Positions 14,701 to 27,900 of a stretch of DNA of 64,000 nt are shown here, piece by piece. Position 1 is the first letter of the stretch. The number at the start of each line of letters is the position of its first letter. A model generated the notes under the pieces. That model searched no databases and was not told the origin of the DNA. It saw only the letters and a list, made by a program, of their open reading frames with translations. The translations under genes and the position numbers were made by a program. The DNA is from Salarias fasciatus (Eukaryota > Chordata > Actinopteri > Blenniiformes > Blenniidae): contig NC_043755.1 in assembly GCF_902148845.1 (NCBI RefSeq), positions 7,698,790 to 7,762,789 of the forward strand, given 5' to 3'.

Positions 14701-16751
14701 AACTCCCGACCAACTGTTAATAATACAACTATATGTGCTGATAGTATACCAGTGACAATAAAACACGTTATCGTAAATTATCCTTCAGCAAACTGATCAC
14801 CTGTGGAAAGACACAGACAACACAGTCCATCCATCACTTTGCCAAACCGAGCGTTCTACTGAAAATTCCCTGTGGGAAGAAACACATCATGACCACAAAA
14901 CTGCTATTTATCTAATGGCCTTCAGTTAATGGAATGATTTGCTCATATTTGATGTAAAATTTGTTGATTCCTCTTCCTCTTTTTTTCTGTCTGTTTTCTC
15001 TAGCTACACCACCAGGACCAGACTGTGACACTGGCTGCATTGTTGGGATAGTAGTGGCTTGTGTTGTGGTGGTCGCTGTCGCCATCGGCGTAGGGTGCTA
15101 CTGCGTTCAGAAAAAGTAAGTGACCGGGCAAACAGCTTTCATTTCAAAAAGAACTTTGGACTTTGTGAAAGCTGTCTGTGGAAAATGTAAACTGTGATGT
15201 AAATGTGAATACACATCTAAAGAAGTAGCACTGAAAAGAATCACTTTGCCGATGTGGCTGCTTGAAGAGAAGCTGTGCTCATCAGACAGAACTCACTGTG
15301 ATTACTGCTGACAAAGAAAATAGAGTGTATCTGTTGGCTGTTTGCATATAAGGCATTTTTTGTGTGTTAAAACAGGAAAAAGAAAAAGAAATCTACCTCT
15401 ACCACTACTGGTAAGGATGGGAACTGGTGCTGAGTGAAATTGTTACTGCCTTTATTGAATTAAAACGCACTTTGTTTGTCTTTTTTTAAGGAGGTGGAGC
15501 GCGGGGAAATGCAGGAAACAAAAATGAGGTAAATTCCACCCATATGCCCTTCAGAATTCAGAGAATTTTACGTTTTTTTTTTTTTTTTTTGTATGATCAC
15601 AATTTAATCACAATTTCAAAAATGTGAGGATTCTGTTTAACCCTTTATGTGGCTTGTCTGAAGGAGCTGTGTTGTGTTGGTCTATAAAATAGTACTTTCC
15701 AAACTATGATGTCTGAACTGAACTGTCCGATTTGTAAATGAAAGATTTTCTAAAGTAACATGACAAGAGAGTTCAGGCAGTTGAAAGCTTGGAATGCTTT
15801 CTGAATGTACTGAAAATATAACTGAGTTAATGGAAGAATAAATAATGGCAAATCCTTAGAAATGAGTCAATAATAGTAAAAGTTGTTTGAGGTTTTTCTT
15901 AAAATATTCATTTAAAGTTAAAATGTATTATTGAATAAAAAAAAGCTTCCTATTACAAATGTAAAAACAAAAACCTGCAACCTGTAGAAAGCTACTTTGT
16001 TCAGAATCCACTTCAACAATAGAGAAAGCCACAAAGTTAAGTCACACTTCAAAGCACACATATAATACAGACATAGCATTGCTTGTAAGACAATTGGCAA
16101 TCCTTTTTTATTGTGCTTTGGCAGAGGCTCGCCCTCGTTTGTAAAACTCTTGCATCAACTCAACAACTGGTGCTCAACATCAGACTTTGAACCAGGAAAA
16201 AGCACATTGTTTAGGAGTACCTGATCCTGCATGCATGGGTGGAACAAACACGTGCCTGGTTGTGTCAGTAAAGGCAACAACAGGGTGTTACGCATTTTCC
16301 TCAGTGAAATACTGTGAAACAGGATGACATGCAATCACAAACACAAGCGGTCCTTTTGAAATGTCATTCATACACTTCAATAAAGGATGTGAGCCACTTT
16401 TAACACCTTAGGGCCTGCTTTTTTTAATACTCCTGCTGCTTTGCTGTGACTCTGGCTCTAATCTCGCATATTTGAATCTGTATGTTCATTAATATGCATT
16501 TCCTCTTTTATAAATAATCCTTTTCTTGTGAATTGTAGGACCTGAACTATGCAGATGTCAGGTTTTTCCGTAACAAGCAAGGAGTGTCAGTGCCGCTCGG
16601 GGAGCAGAACACCACAACAGACTACGCTGAAGTCCGAGTGAACAACAAGGGTCCCGGACCGTCCTCCCCTCCCACCTACGACGATCATATGCAGCGAACA
16701 AAGAGGTCCGCCCCTCAGCCCGGCGTTAACGGCGGACCAGCCCACCCTTAG
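8788..16751 (+). CDS. ceacam1: Gene B: CEACAM1-like inhibitory adhesion receptor
   Basis: Ten coding exons join in frame to 616 residues: 8788-8827 (signal, MLPLFFILYLGFVG), 9102-9425, 11053-11331, 12312-12575, 13817-14086, 14306-14581, 15004-15115, 15376-15410, 15491-15528 and 16539-16751. Exon 2 is a V-type N domain without cysteines, as in CEACAMs. The next four exons are Ig domains with WMKD/WFLNG and YxCxxxN motifs. They alternate between type A (preceding one ending SC/NC) and type B (starting Y-G-P), giving N-A-B-A-B. Exon 7 holds the membrane segment (IVGIVVACVVVVAVAIGVGC). After a lysine-rich stop-transfer, the last exon carries an ITIM (LNYADV) and an ITSM-like motif (TDYAEV). In the family such tails recruit SHP-1/SHP-2 and inhibit cell activation; homophilic or microbial binding by the N domain is inference. 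All Ig exons are phase 1-1. Possible poly(A) signals lie near 17558 and 18072. Confidence 0.88.
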
Positions 16752-18090
16752 GTCCCCACAAAGTGAGGTGGAACAGACATGAGGAACGCATTTAGTTGAA
16801 AGAAAGAATCACTTCCTCCTTTTGTGTTGTTCCTTTATCTGGTTGAGTGATTCAGACCTTAGTCTACCTTGTGAAACGCACTTTAGTGGCAGTTAAACAA
16901 TAACCAGCTCTGACGGTTATTACCGACACCAGCGCCATAATGCATGACGCAAAGTGCAGACGTATGAGCGGTAATGTTTTTCTTTGTATCATCCAGCTGT
17001 CGGTGGATCATCGTTTATGTAACATTTAAAGCCACATGCATTCAAAATGAGATTACATTTTCCAATGCATTTAAAAACATCAGTTGCACCAATCGGATAA
17101 ATTGTGTTTATTTTTCAATATTATACTCTATTTTACATTTAGAGCAGGAATAAATGTTCTGGTGGGTTTAAACTTTGACATTCCACATACAAAAACTTAA
17201 GACACAATAATGAATGTAAAATAACAATGATGGGATGTTTTTTCATAAGATGAAAGAGTTCACAGTTGAGTATTAAAAGAAGCTGGGAACTATCTGATCT
17301 ACACGTGCTTTTTTAAGATCTGAAGTCCATCCTGCAGACAGGCAGAAACATGACTCTGATCCTGTTAAAGTTCACAGTTAATATATAAGGTTGTCACAAG
17401 GAAGTAAAGCTACTTCTTCTGTCAATGTTTCTCTTGTCCAAATCGCAAACATCAGCATATAATACCACAAACAATACAGTCACTTTGATTACAGCTTATT
17501 TTCTATTTAAATGCCAGTCGGCAGCTTTTCCATAGATCTTTGTAAATAATTAACTTTAATAAAAACATCTGTCTACAAAGCCAAAAGTACTGTCTTTGTA
17601 ATGACTGAGATGCAGTGGCATGGAGAAACTGATATTCAGCAATTCACCAATAGATTTTTGTTTTTTTCTGAAAATGCAGTCAGCTGAAGAGAACTGTGAG
17701 ACCTACCTGAAGAGATAATCTGTACTGCAGTGATAATGCTTTATTTTCATGAGTTAAATAATTCATCCTACTTGTGTCCTCAGTTCAACTGTGTCTCTCT
17801 GCATGTAAAGGCCTTGTACTGTAGTTGTGTATTTTGTTTCTTTTTTCAGTTCCTTCATGCATGGACACTGTTTTTTAGAAGTGCACTGCACTCCATGTTT
17901 TGATCAGTGACACTCCCGGGGCATTTATCAGGATTGATGTTGATATCATGTTAATTTATAAACTCCAATTTTGGCCTGGAGCTTGATTGTTGTGCACAGA
18001 GTGTCAAAGTCAGGTTATTACTGTGGATTGATTAGATCTTCTTTCACTGGGAATGTGTTGCACGTTTGCAAAATAAAGCACAACGGGACT
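16752..18090 (+). other. Probable 3' UTR of gene B
   Basis: After the TAG stop at 16749-16751 there is AT-rich sequence without genes. AATAAA-type signals occur near 17558 (AACTTTAATAAAAACATC) and near 18072 (GCAAAATAAAGCAC). Either could end the transcript, so the UTR could be 0.8 or 1.3 kb long. Confidence 0.45.
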
Positions 18091-20140
18091 TGCAGTTGTG
18101 GAAACTGTGTCTGAACATACCTGATACATTATATAAATATTCAAATCAAAGGTGAAGCTCTCAGGCTGTTTACATAGTGTGAGGAAATATGCGGGGAGAA
18201 AAAGGTTAAAGCTGACCTGCAGCGGTGCAATCTTTTGTCTACTAACCCAACATCAAGCCTTTATCCATTCGGACTTCACGCTCCAGTTGTGTTTGGTTTG
18301 TCATCTATAGATCTGATAATAACTCAAGCGCACAACAAATAAGGGAAGGAAAAGGCTGAAAGTTTTAGACGTGAGCCGTTTCTCACAGTCTCCCCTCCAC
18401 CTATTAGTTACTCATTACTGAAGCTCAAACTTTCTTTGTAGTTTCCCCCTCACACAAAAAAATGAAACCTTGTAGAACAAGTGTGTTCATCATTAGCTTT
18501 TCTGCAGCCAGGCTGCCAGGTTTTCATTCAACCATGAAGCTTATCCTTTCTTTTTTTTCTGTCACATACCAAAGAAAATGTCTGTTGAATGTTTGACGAA
18601 TTTGCCTTTTGACTTGAATGTACCTTCAAAGAGAATCTCAGGATAGAAATGTATTTGTGAAAATTGAATCGCTTTGCACAAATGAATAAAGTATTTTTTA
18701 CGTAAGTCACTGGTGTCTGAGAAGAATTTTCTGCTTTGGTCTCTTCTTGTTCGATAAAGGCAATCCATAAACGGATCGTCTGCTGGTTGAAAGTGTTTCA
18801 GAGAAAAAGGTGAAATAACAGCCTGAGTGTTTCTGCTTCTGAAAAGCATTAAGCAACACAATGACAGCAGGGGAAGAGTTAAGAGGAAGTTCAGAAACGG
18901 TTTTTGTAAGAATGATTTGGGACAGTAGTGACTGTTGTGTAGTCTCAGGTTAAAAAAGGACGGGACCATCAAATTTAGTAAAATCCAATAATATAAGATA
19001 TTCACATTTAAAAATATATATCTAATTTATTCAGTTCATGTGCCCTGATGTTAAAAATATTGGCATTAGTTTCCATTTCTAAATGTTTCTATGGCTTTTT
19101 ATGCTTTTGAGAAACCTGTAATTGGAAATAAAATGTTGGCAATGCACAACAAAAGCAGGAAATAGTTTTAAGAAAACACACGAAACCAAAGCCCATCATT
19201 AAGCCATAAATCATATTTGAATTGTACCAATCGGCTCAAAGTTCATGATGTTGCTGCAGCAACCTGGTACCATCAAGGCACAAATGAAGCAGTAAAATCA
19301 AACTGTTGTTAAAAACATTTACAGGTTATAGATAATATTTCTTCTATTGTGGTTCTATAGACTGATGTGGTTCGAATTTATCTTAAAATGACGTGTGAGC
19401 CTTTAGACGTCAACCTCATTGTCCCTGAAACTCTGCACCTGTTTGGACACGGATGTTATTCATTGACCTGCTTTATAATGTGACTGCTGGGAAATGTCAT
19501 ATATCAACATTGCTGGTAGCTATTAAATGCAATAAAAGTTTATCACGGGGGATGTAAATGCTGCCATGACAATACTTTTAGTTATCCTTTACCTCCTCGT
19601 TCACAGTTTCCTCCATTCAAAGCAGTCATGATGAAGAATATAATAGAGTGAACTGACAGTATGTAAATGTTTATCTGTATCAGGAACAGCCTGAAAGCCC
19701 CTGATATTTTGTTTTTGTAAGCAACTGATTCTTATCATTTCCTGTAAACCCTGCTTAGCACTAGTTTATGTCCCTTCTCATTTGGAGGGAGGAACCTGCA
19801 AGTGACTGCAAACTCTTGTGAGACAGTGACATCTGGTGTTAGTTTTTTCATGCAACTGAGTTGCTGAGTTGAGAAAAGCGTTGCAGTTTCAACACACCTC
19901 TCTTGACAGGTCTTGAGTAATCCAGTTACAAAAATTTACAAACGTCTTTTCATCATTTTGAAAAAACCCCCATTGCCACACTGATGTCTTCATCAGGTAA
20001 ATTCTCGAAGAGGTGAAACTTTTCAGGAAATCATGAAATCCAACAACGTGAATCTTTACTGTGCTACACAGCTTGTGCCTGTAGAAGAACACCACCCCTT
20101 CATGCCATTGTGATTTTAAAATATGATAAATTATAGCTAC

Positions 20141-20280
20141 TAGTAAAAGTCTCTCTGTGAGGAGTTTGCATGTTCTTCCAGTCTGGTTGTGGATTTTCTC
20201 TGTTCACTGGAGTTTTCTCCTTCAGTTCAAAGACATGAGCAGCAAGTGAAATGGTGAAATTAACGTGACTGTAGGTGTGA
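20141..20280 (+). repeat. Dispersed fish SINE-like repeat fragment
   Basis: The words GAGTTTGCATGTTCTTCC, GGAGTTTTCTCC, AAAGACATG and GTAGGTGTGAATGTGA occur in the order seen in a very common fish dispersed repeat. Related fragments lie at 23560-23660, 26745-26875 and 28483-28590. The family name is not certain. Confidence 0.55.
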
Positions 20281-21434
20281 ATGTGACTGTCAAGTTATTC
20301 TTCTGTTCTGTGATTTCTTTTCTCATCAAAATTTTAAAATTCAAATTTTCTTTCAGAAATAGTTCATGTTGAGTTGGATTCATCCTGTGAGATGCGATTG
20401 TTAACTTGGATAACACTGATGTACAAATAAAAGACTAAACTATTCAAAACAGTCTTTTTGACCTTTTTTAATTAAGAGATATATGTAATTATTTTGTGTT
20501 TGAATGTAAACTTTCCTAATGTGACTGTTAGCTTTGCCAGGTTTTCACAGCGGGGCTGGATGAGTAGAATTTTCATGCTTCTTTTTTTAAAATGTCTTCT
20601 AATATGGCTTTAACGTGACTGGTGCACTTGTTGCTTTGCACAAAGTGTAAGTGCAATTAGATTTTATCATTGCACGTGCAGTACATCTGGCTCAATGTGT
20701 TTTATATTTTAATAACTGACAGATTTACCCAACATTCCTCTGTTTGATCCTTTGGACCGCTGGGTTTTTCCAGTGACTGTTCAGAGAGGTCTCACGCCAC
20801 ACTGTGGACACCTCTGGGACTTCTCAATAACAAGACAGACACACTTTCCTCACTTGTGCTGCTTTGAAAGCAGCCCCCTTCATAAACAGGAACCACCACC
20901 ACCATGGTGCAAATTAGGAGGCAGTGCAATACCTATTTACTTTCCAACTCTTATGTTTGCACATTAGTTTGCACCTGGACTCTTTATTATTAATTTTCAA
21001 TGGATGATGGATTGTAATTGTGCTTTTTTGCAGTTGCATTCAAGTTTCTTGTCTTTAAAACTTGAGTAGGAGACCATCAAGGCATGAATTAATTTTTACA
21101 TTTGCTAGCTGACCTCAAAACAAAAAATGTTTTTATGAATGCAAAAGATAGCTTTGTACTGTATTTAAAAAAAAAAAAAAAAAAAAACAGCTGGAAATAT
21201 GTCACTTGATTTGTATAAAAAATACTTTGGGATTGTTTTCTATGTCATGGTTTAAAATGAGTTAAAGCAGACCTGAGCAATGTGTCAAGGTTCCATTCAA
21301 TACAGTATTCAAACTTCATTCAGTATATTCAAAATTTGAAAATATTAAATGACCTGTCGCACAGTTGCCATGGTGATGGTGACTCAGCAACAGAGACAGA
21401 ACTGTCATCTGTGGTTTCCAGCAAATCCAAACAA

Positions 21435-21505
21435 ATGTTATTTAGAAAGCACTTTTCATAGATGGTGGAGCACAAAGTGCTTTACAGGTTAAAAACAGTA
21501 ATATT
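21435..21505 (+). repeat. L2-like LINE 3' tail fragment
   Basis: TTATTTAGAAAGCACTTTTC followed by CACAAAGTGCTTTACAGG matches the hairpin-forming 3' end of L2-like LINEs, also seen at 31265-31320. No coding part remains. Confidence 0.5.
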
Positions 21506-23559
21506 AAGAACAAAAACACACCGCTCCCTTCAAACTCCAATTTACAATTAATGTTTTGATTGTTACAGATTTGTTTGAGATGACTTTTAATACGTTTTAA
21601 TGGTTTTTGATTAATCGGACTGACCTGGGTGTGTTTCTGATTCCGACATGCGGAAGAGAAAAATCTCTTCAGTAAAATTAAAACTGAGGTGTTGACACTG
21701 TCTCACCGACACCACACACTGGTGATGAATGACTCAATGATCTCTTTCTTACTTCTCTCAAACGGAACAAATAAAGCAGATAAGAGCATCGGACTGAGCA
21801 AACAGGGTGACTGAGCCAAGCCAAAGATACTCTCCAGCCCCTGTCCGTGTTTCTCTCCTCCTTTATGGCTGTTATCTCACAGACTTTATTTTGTTTGCTC
21901 TTTGTCTTTGTCTTGATTAGGGAAATGACACCAGAGGTGATAAATACTTTGAAGGAAGATTTTGGCACAGGATGATATACAACAGGAGGAAGGACATCTA
22001 AATTGCAACCAGATAACTTTTTATTGGCAGTGTGTCCTGCCCTCAAATCAACTCCAGTAGCTCTGAACTAGATAAAGAGGTGTAACACGTGGCATTGGCA
22101 TTCGACTAAAGGGCATAATTAATAAACAAATCTAATGAGGACAAATAGAGTCATATAAAAAAGGTCACGGCACAGCCTGGGTACAAACAAATCACTGGAG
22201 GTCTGCAGGGAAAGGAGTTCAACTGGCTTCCTGCACGTGGTCAAACTCTGAAGTTCAGAAAACATTAGACGGAACCTGTTAGAAACACCAGCAGATGATC
22301 CAGCAGTCATGTAGAAGTAGCAGGTGGTGAGTGGCACTCAAATGTACTAAAAAGAAAAAAAAAATACTGTTTTGGTTTCAGGCAGACAGTATGTATGTGT
22401 TCTGGCGCCACCTACTGGTCTATAGAAGTTAGAGATGCTCCTGCCCTTATCTGACTCTTTCGGTTTGAAAAATAAAACATGAGGAAACCAAAAAAAAAAA
22501 CAAAACTTTGTTGGCTTTTTCTCTTTGTCTCACTCCTTTGTTTCTCTGTCTTTTTTTTTTTCCTCTCACTGTCTGCCACACACACACAACCGTATTAACG
22601 AGTGAAATCTGTCATGAGCACAGATAATCCCAGAATACTGGAGAACAGATTTGGGCCCATTCAGGATGACTCTGCTCTTTTGTAGGACACGGTGTTTTCA
22701 GTGATCAGGGTTTCACATGAAGACACGACATGAGGGCGTGAAGCAGCAGTCTGCTGCTGGAAATGTTTTGATCACACACTCCAGTCCTGCAGAGTGACTT
22801 ACTGTAATGGCATCGTGCTCAACGCAGGAGTGCCACAGAGGTTTGCATATGGGACATATTCAAAACATGAAATCCATCTCATGCCGTGACGTTTCTTCAG
22901 CATATTGGGTCGATTTCATCCACACTCACAAATAGACGCTCATAAATCAACGCTTGATGACTTTAAAAACTTAACTTTTAGTTTAAACTTTAAACTCAGG
23001 CTTGGCCTGAGGCTGGCCCTTTAATGCACACTTTAATCACACTCACCTTCATGCTTCACAAATAAACCATTCACATCCTCTGGGAGCTAGAAGTTCATCT
23101 CGCAGGTGTGCTCAAAGACTGGACTTTGTACCGGCACCACTCGAATAATACCACAGATGTTTGCTGAGTGGTGCTGTGAGAGGAGGGATTGTTTGTTTTC
23201 CGGACATGCAGCACTGGAAGACTACAACGATTATATATTATAAGAAATTATCTAATTTAAGAGAATAACATGGTAGATGAGCTTTTCTTTTACATTTTAA
23301 AATAATAGAAGACAATATTCAGCATTGTGAGATTTAAAACCAGTCGACAAATCATTTCATTATTTGATTGTGGATTTGTTAGGAAAGCACACACATACAC
23401 ACCCACACACACATAGACACACTCAAACATTGTAAAAAGTCCATGACCTTCTAGATAAACCTGCCGATGCTTCCTCTGGGCCACATGAGGGTGCAGCAGT
23501 GTTTCGGTGCTCCAGGCTCGTCAAGGTGGCCGAAGGTTCAAACAGGCCTTTGTTGTGGA

Positions 23560-23665
23560 CGTCGCCTGTTCTTGTGTGTGGATTTTCTCCGGTTTCCTTC
23601 AACAGTCCAACAACATGAACGCAGGTTGACTGGTGACTTGTGTCCTGCATGTTTTCAGTGTCTCC
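23560..23665 (+). repeat. Dispersed fish SINE-like repeat fragment
   Basis: Contains GTGGATTTTCTCCGGTTTCC and CAGTCCAACAACATGAACGC, an eroded middle part of the same dispersed family as at 20141 and 26745. Confidence 0.45.
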
Positions 23666-24418
23666 CTGCTCCAACACACCTGAATCTAATCAATCAATCA
23701 ATCAATGATGAAGCTCTGCAGAAAACCTGATAACGAGCCAATGATCACTGTCAGGTGTGCTGAAGTGAAGCCACATTAAAACCATCCAGGAACGCGGCTC
23801 TCGAGGACCTCGGTTTCCCAGCCCCGCCATGCATCGTCCACAGAATCTGAGAGTTGTTCCTGTGAACTGTGATGAACCGATAACCCGTCCAGTAGGAACC
23901 CTGCCTGAGCTGGAAATGGCTCCTAAGCATACACTGATCCTGACTCCCCTCTAATTTTTTTACTTGATTTTTTTTTTTTCTTCATTTTTGTGACAGAAAA
24001 TATAATTTATGGCCCAGGTGATACAGAGAGGAATATTCTTATTTTAAATCAGATAAGTGAAACATTTTCAGGAAGCTTTTTTTTTTTTTAAACAGACTCC
24101 AAGGGATCAGCAACTTTACATCCAAAACTGCTGAGACGTTGATGTCCTCTGCTAAACCTGCCAACCTACATAACAGCAGTGGCACTTTAAAGGAGTGTGT
24201 TCAACAAGATGAAGTGGAGACGAACAACATCTCAGTATTTTAAGCTTCATGCCTGTTTAACTGCTTCATGTCTTCTTAATCTTAGTGTATTTTTATATTT
24301 CTGTGGCAGAGTTACACACCACCGCAGGCTCCATATGAATGTTTCCAGCATTTTTGGTGGTTTTGTGTACACAGATACATTTCTTGATGTGGTTTCGTGG
24401 TAAAATGAAAACATTGTC

Positions 24419-24420
<2 letters not shown>

Positions 24421-24456
<36 letters not shown>
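24421..24456 (+). repeat. (GA)n microsatellite
   Basis: About 18 uninterrupted GA units. The Arg-Glu open frame over it is an artefact. It lies about 450 bases upstream of the gene C start codon. Confidence 0.95.
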
Positions 24457-24459
<3 letters not shown>

Positions 24460-24847
24460 GTAGTGTCATATGTCAGGTGTGTTCACCGAAACTGAAGAGT
24501 AGGGGTGGAAAGAAGAGAATCGTTCTTTGAAATCAGCTATACGCTCAGTGCAGGAACAGTTGGGACACTGATGTGGAGAGAAAGAGCATCAATGCATCAC
24601 CAAATCCCTAATACTAAACAAAGAAGAATCTTAAGACAGCCATCTTCGCCCCTTCTCTCGGTCATTCCTAACATACCCTCTGTCATAATTTGTCATGCAG
24701 TTGATGGATCATTAACAGAACTTCACCCCTAATCAAACATGCAGCCTCTTAAGTTTAACCAAAGTCAATACCAAATAATTAGAAACACCTGCAGATAAGA
24801 CCTGTGGCTCTGCTTCTGGGTTGGGGGCGGCAGGGCAAACAATGGGG

Positions 24848-24860
24848 GGCTATATTAGTG
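24848..24860 (+). promoter_or_regulatory. Candidate TATA box of gene C
   Basis: GCTATATTAGTGG lies about 50 bases upstream of the ATG at 24901, which would leave a 5' UTR of roughly 20-25 bases. No other core element is obvious, and the start of transcription is inferred only. Confidence 0.4.
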
Positions 24861-24900
24861 GGAAAAAATAGCAAGAGGAGGCTCAGACTGCTGAAACAAA

Positions 24901-27900
24901 ATGACGAAAAGCAAGGGAACTCCAGTAACCGCATTCCTGCTTTTAGCACAAGGTAGGTTTCCATTTGATTTATTTTGAGAAGTTTTTGGGTTATTCTTTC
25001 CTCTCTTATATCATTTTCCTCCCCCTCAGGGTTTCTGGCTTGTGTTGCTGTGGAGATCAAGCCGTATAGGAATCCTGTCCCGGTGGGGGAGACGCTGACC
25101 CTGTCCCTGTTCCCCGCTCAAAACCTGAGGAGTGGAAGCTGGGCGGCGGGAGAGTCCCTCATCCTCACCTGGCTCGGGGTGCAGCAGGCCGTTTTTCCCA
25201 ATTACACAGGAAGAGCGTCGGTGGACGTCCTGACCGGAACCCTGAGGCTGATGTCCGTCACCGTGGCCGACTCGGGAGAGTACGTGGTGCAAAGCAGTGA
25301 CCCTCAGCTCAGGGCCAACGCCTCCATCACTGTTCTGGGTGAGAGTTAAATACAGAGCTCACAGATGTGGTCCAAAAGTCATAATTCAGATGTTATAACA
25401 GATCAAACTCTGCCTTAAAAACAAGGATGATTCTTCCATTGTAAATATATATCACAAGGATACAGTTCACTTTGTAGGGCGATTCTATCAGAATGAAAAA
25501 CTTGTCTTTCACAAAATCCCTGTTTCTCCAACTTTATTCATGTTAGGGCCACAGGTTAGAAAGTAGTTGAATAAACACTAAATTCAGTTTTATGAGTACT
25601 ATGTTACAAAGTTCTTTTTAGTTAATTGAATAGTATGTAATATAAGATTATCCATTTTTGTGCTAAAATCCCAAAATGAAAACAAGAACTTTTCAAACCT
25701 TGACAGTAAAGCTTTTGTGTGTAGGTGGAGACAACAAGCCAACTTGTTTTTAACATATGAGCAAAAAAAAAACACATAAACTATAAATTAAAGGCATTTA
25801 AGAATAAAGTAAATTAAAAGTAAACCCAAGCTTTTGCAGACAAGACTTGACGAATGCTTTCGGTGTCTTTTAATTTTTCGGTGTTTTGTAATTGTGCAGA
25901 GAGAAAGGAAGAGAGAAGAGACAATGTGCTGATGCAGTGTTTACACTACCCTTTTCCCTGGAGCAGGTTCCTGCTGAAAGACTATCTTCCCTAAACAGCA
26001 TTTACAAAAAGTTGAACACAGGGATCCGTGTGCCTTCCTCGTGACATTTGTATAACCTCACATTGTCTGAACGTCACAGCTCTGGTCTCCACTGTCTGCA
26101 CGTGTTTTGGTTTCATTGCACTTTTACTGAGACGCTGGTTTCCTCAGTTTCTGTCTGTTAATACTCACTTTTATCTTACGTTATTGTTTTTACTGTATTT
26201 TTTATTTTTATTTTTGTCTAACTGAGATCTCTTTTCAAATGTTGCAGCTGCAGGGTTAATTGTTCAGTCTAAGTCATCTGAATATTGTATAATGATAGAG
26301 ATGCTTAATAATGAGTTAGAAATCACAGAAAAAAATATTAGAAAAAGAACTTTTTTTCATTTTGTTGTGAAAAAATTTAGGTAATTAAAAAAAAAAGCTT
26401 CAAAACGCATCAGGCTTGAAATTCTTTCAACTGGAGCAATCATGGATCAGAAGATGTTATTAAAACCCTCCATCATTTTTTACTTTTTTAATGGTTGGTT
26501 AAATATTCACTGTCCTAACAAAGACAGCGAGAATGATAATAAGCTGCACAATGAAGGAATAAGGTGAAGAAGACTGATCATAGAGTGAATAAGATCATTA
26601 TTAGGATTAATGAGGGTGATAATAAAGTGAAAAAACAGTGTTGAATTGACTGGTTAAAATATGCATGAGGTTGAAATAAGATTATTAAAATTTATAATGA
26701 AAGGAATACAAACAGTCTCCACACAATTGAAGATTGACTTAAAGTTAAGGGCAGCATGGTGGCAGCTCACAGTGAGAAAGTTCGAGTTAAAATACCAGCC
26801 GAGCCTTCCAGTGTGGAGTTTGCATGTTCTCCCTGTGAGTGCATGGGTTCCCTCCAGGAACTCTGGTTTCAAAAAATATATATTGCACTTTTATTTTCAT
26901 GCATTTTTTGTGTGTATCGGAAGTCCTCTATATGTTTTTTTTGTGTGTGTGTACATTTTTTTTGATCTCGTTCACTTGTGTTGACAGAACCTGTTTCAAA
27001 CGTGACGCTCACAGTGAACGAGACCCACCTGACGGAGTTCAGCAGCTCGGCAGCCATGAGCTGCTTCACCTCCTCCGGGTCGTCCGCCTCGTTCCTCTGG
27101 CTGAACGGCAGCTCTGAGGTCAAAGCCAGCGACCGAGTTCAGCTCACCGATGAAAACTCCACTCTCACTATCGTCAACGTGAGCCGCTACGACCAGGGAC
27201 CGTTCAGGTGTCAGGTGTCCAATCCTGTCAGCAACAGCTCCAGCGAAGCCGTGAACTTCACCATCAGCTGTGAGTCACATCATGTTGATATAGCACAAGA
27301 AAGATGTGATACTTAACATTTCCACATCTTTTATTGTAGGCTTAAAACTTTGTATTCAGTCCTTATGCTTTATTGCACTGCTGGCAGGATCAGACCCGAG
27401 CAGAGGCCATGCCTATGTCCTCCATGTGTAAAGACCTTCGATGGCCACATGGTAGAAATCAGTGCCTCTATTGGCACAAGTAGGATTTTCATCAGCTTTA
27501 GAGCTGAAGATGAGACAATAGAGAGAGGAAGAGTGAAGATTGTAGTGCAAATGTCAAGTTTACTCTACAAATCCAAAAGATTTTTTAACATATGTCATTT
27601 CGCACGTCGTTTAGGCAGTTGGAGGAGACAAAATGATGTTGCTGCCTTTAACGCAACATTTATCATTTAAAATCTCAATGGTTTATTTCTTGGTTTGTAT
27701 TTTCTTTTCATTTTGTGACCTGATGGATGGGAGCACATGGTTTTTTTCTCATTTCATAGCAGCCAGCCATACATGTTGTGTGTGTGCGTGTCACCTGTTT
27801 GGGGTGTATTCTACCGTTCCCATTGACAGCTGGATCGTCTCCAGCCTCCAACAATAGAAAAACTGTTTGATGTTGAACTGTGTGCCTGTTCTACCTGGTC

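Larger units (their letters stand above)
18090..24840. other. Gene-poor interval between genes B and C
   Basis: I see no supported gene in this 6.7-kb stretch. It holds short fragments of dispersed fish repeats (20141-20280 and 23560-23660, SINE-like; 21435-21500, L2-like 3' tail), a poly(A) run at 21167-21187, a short repeat word GGCGCCACCTACTGG near 22404 and a (GA)n array at 24421-24456. The 147-codon minus-strand frame at 18562-19005 has no recognisable domain and ordinary AT-rich composition; I regard it as chance. Confidence 0.5.

Noticed and set aside
18562-19005. 147-codon minus-strand open frame as a gene
   Set aside because: No motif, no signal peptide, AT-driven composition and no partner exons nearby.
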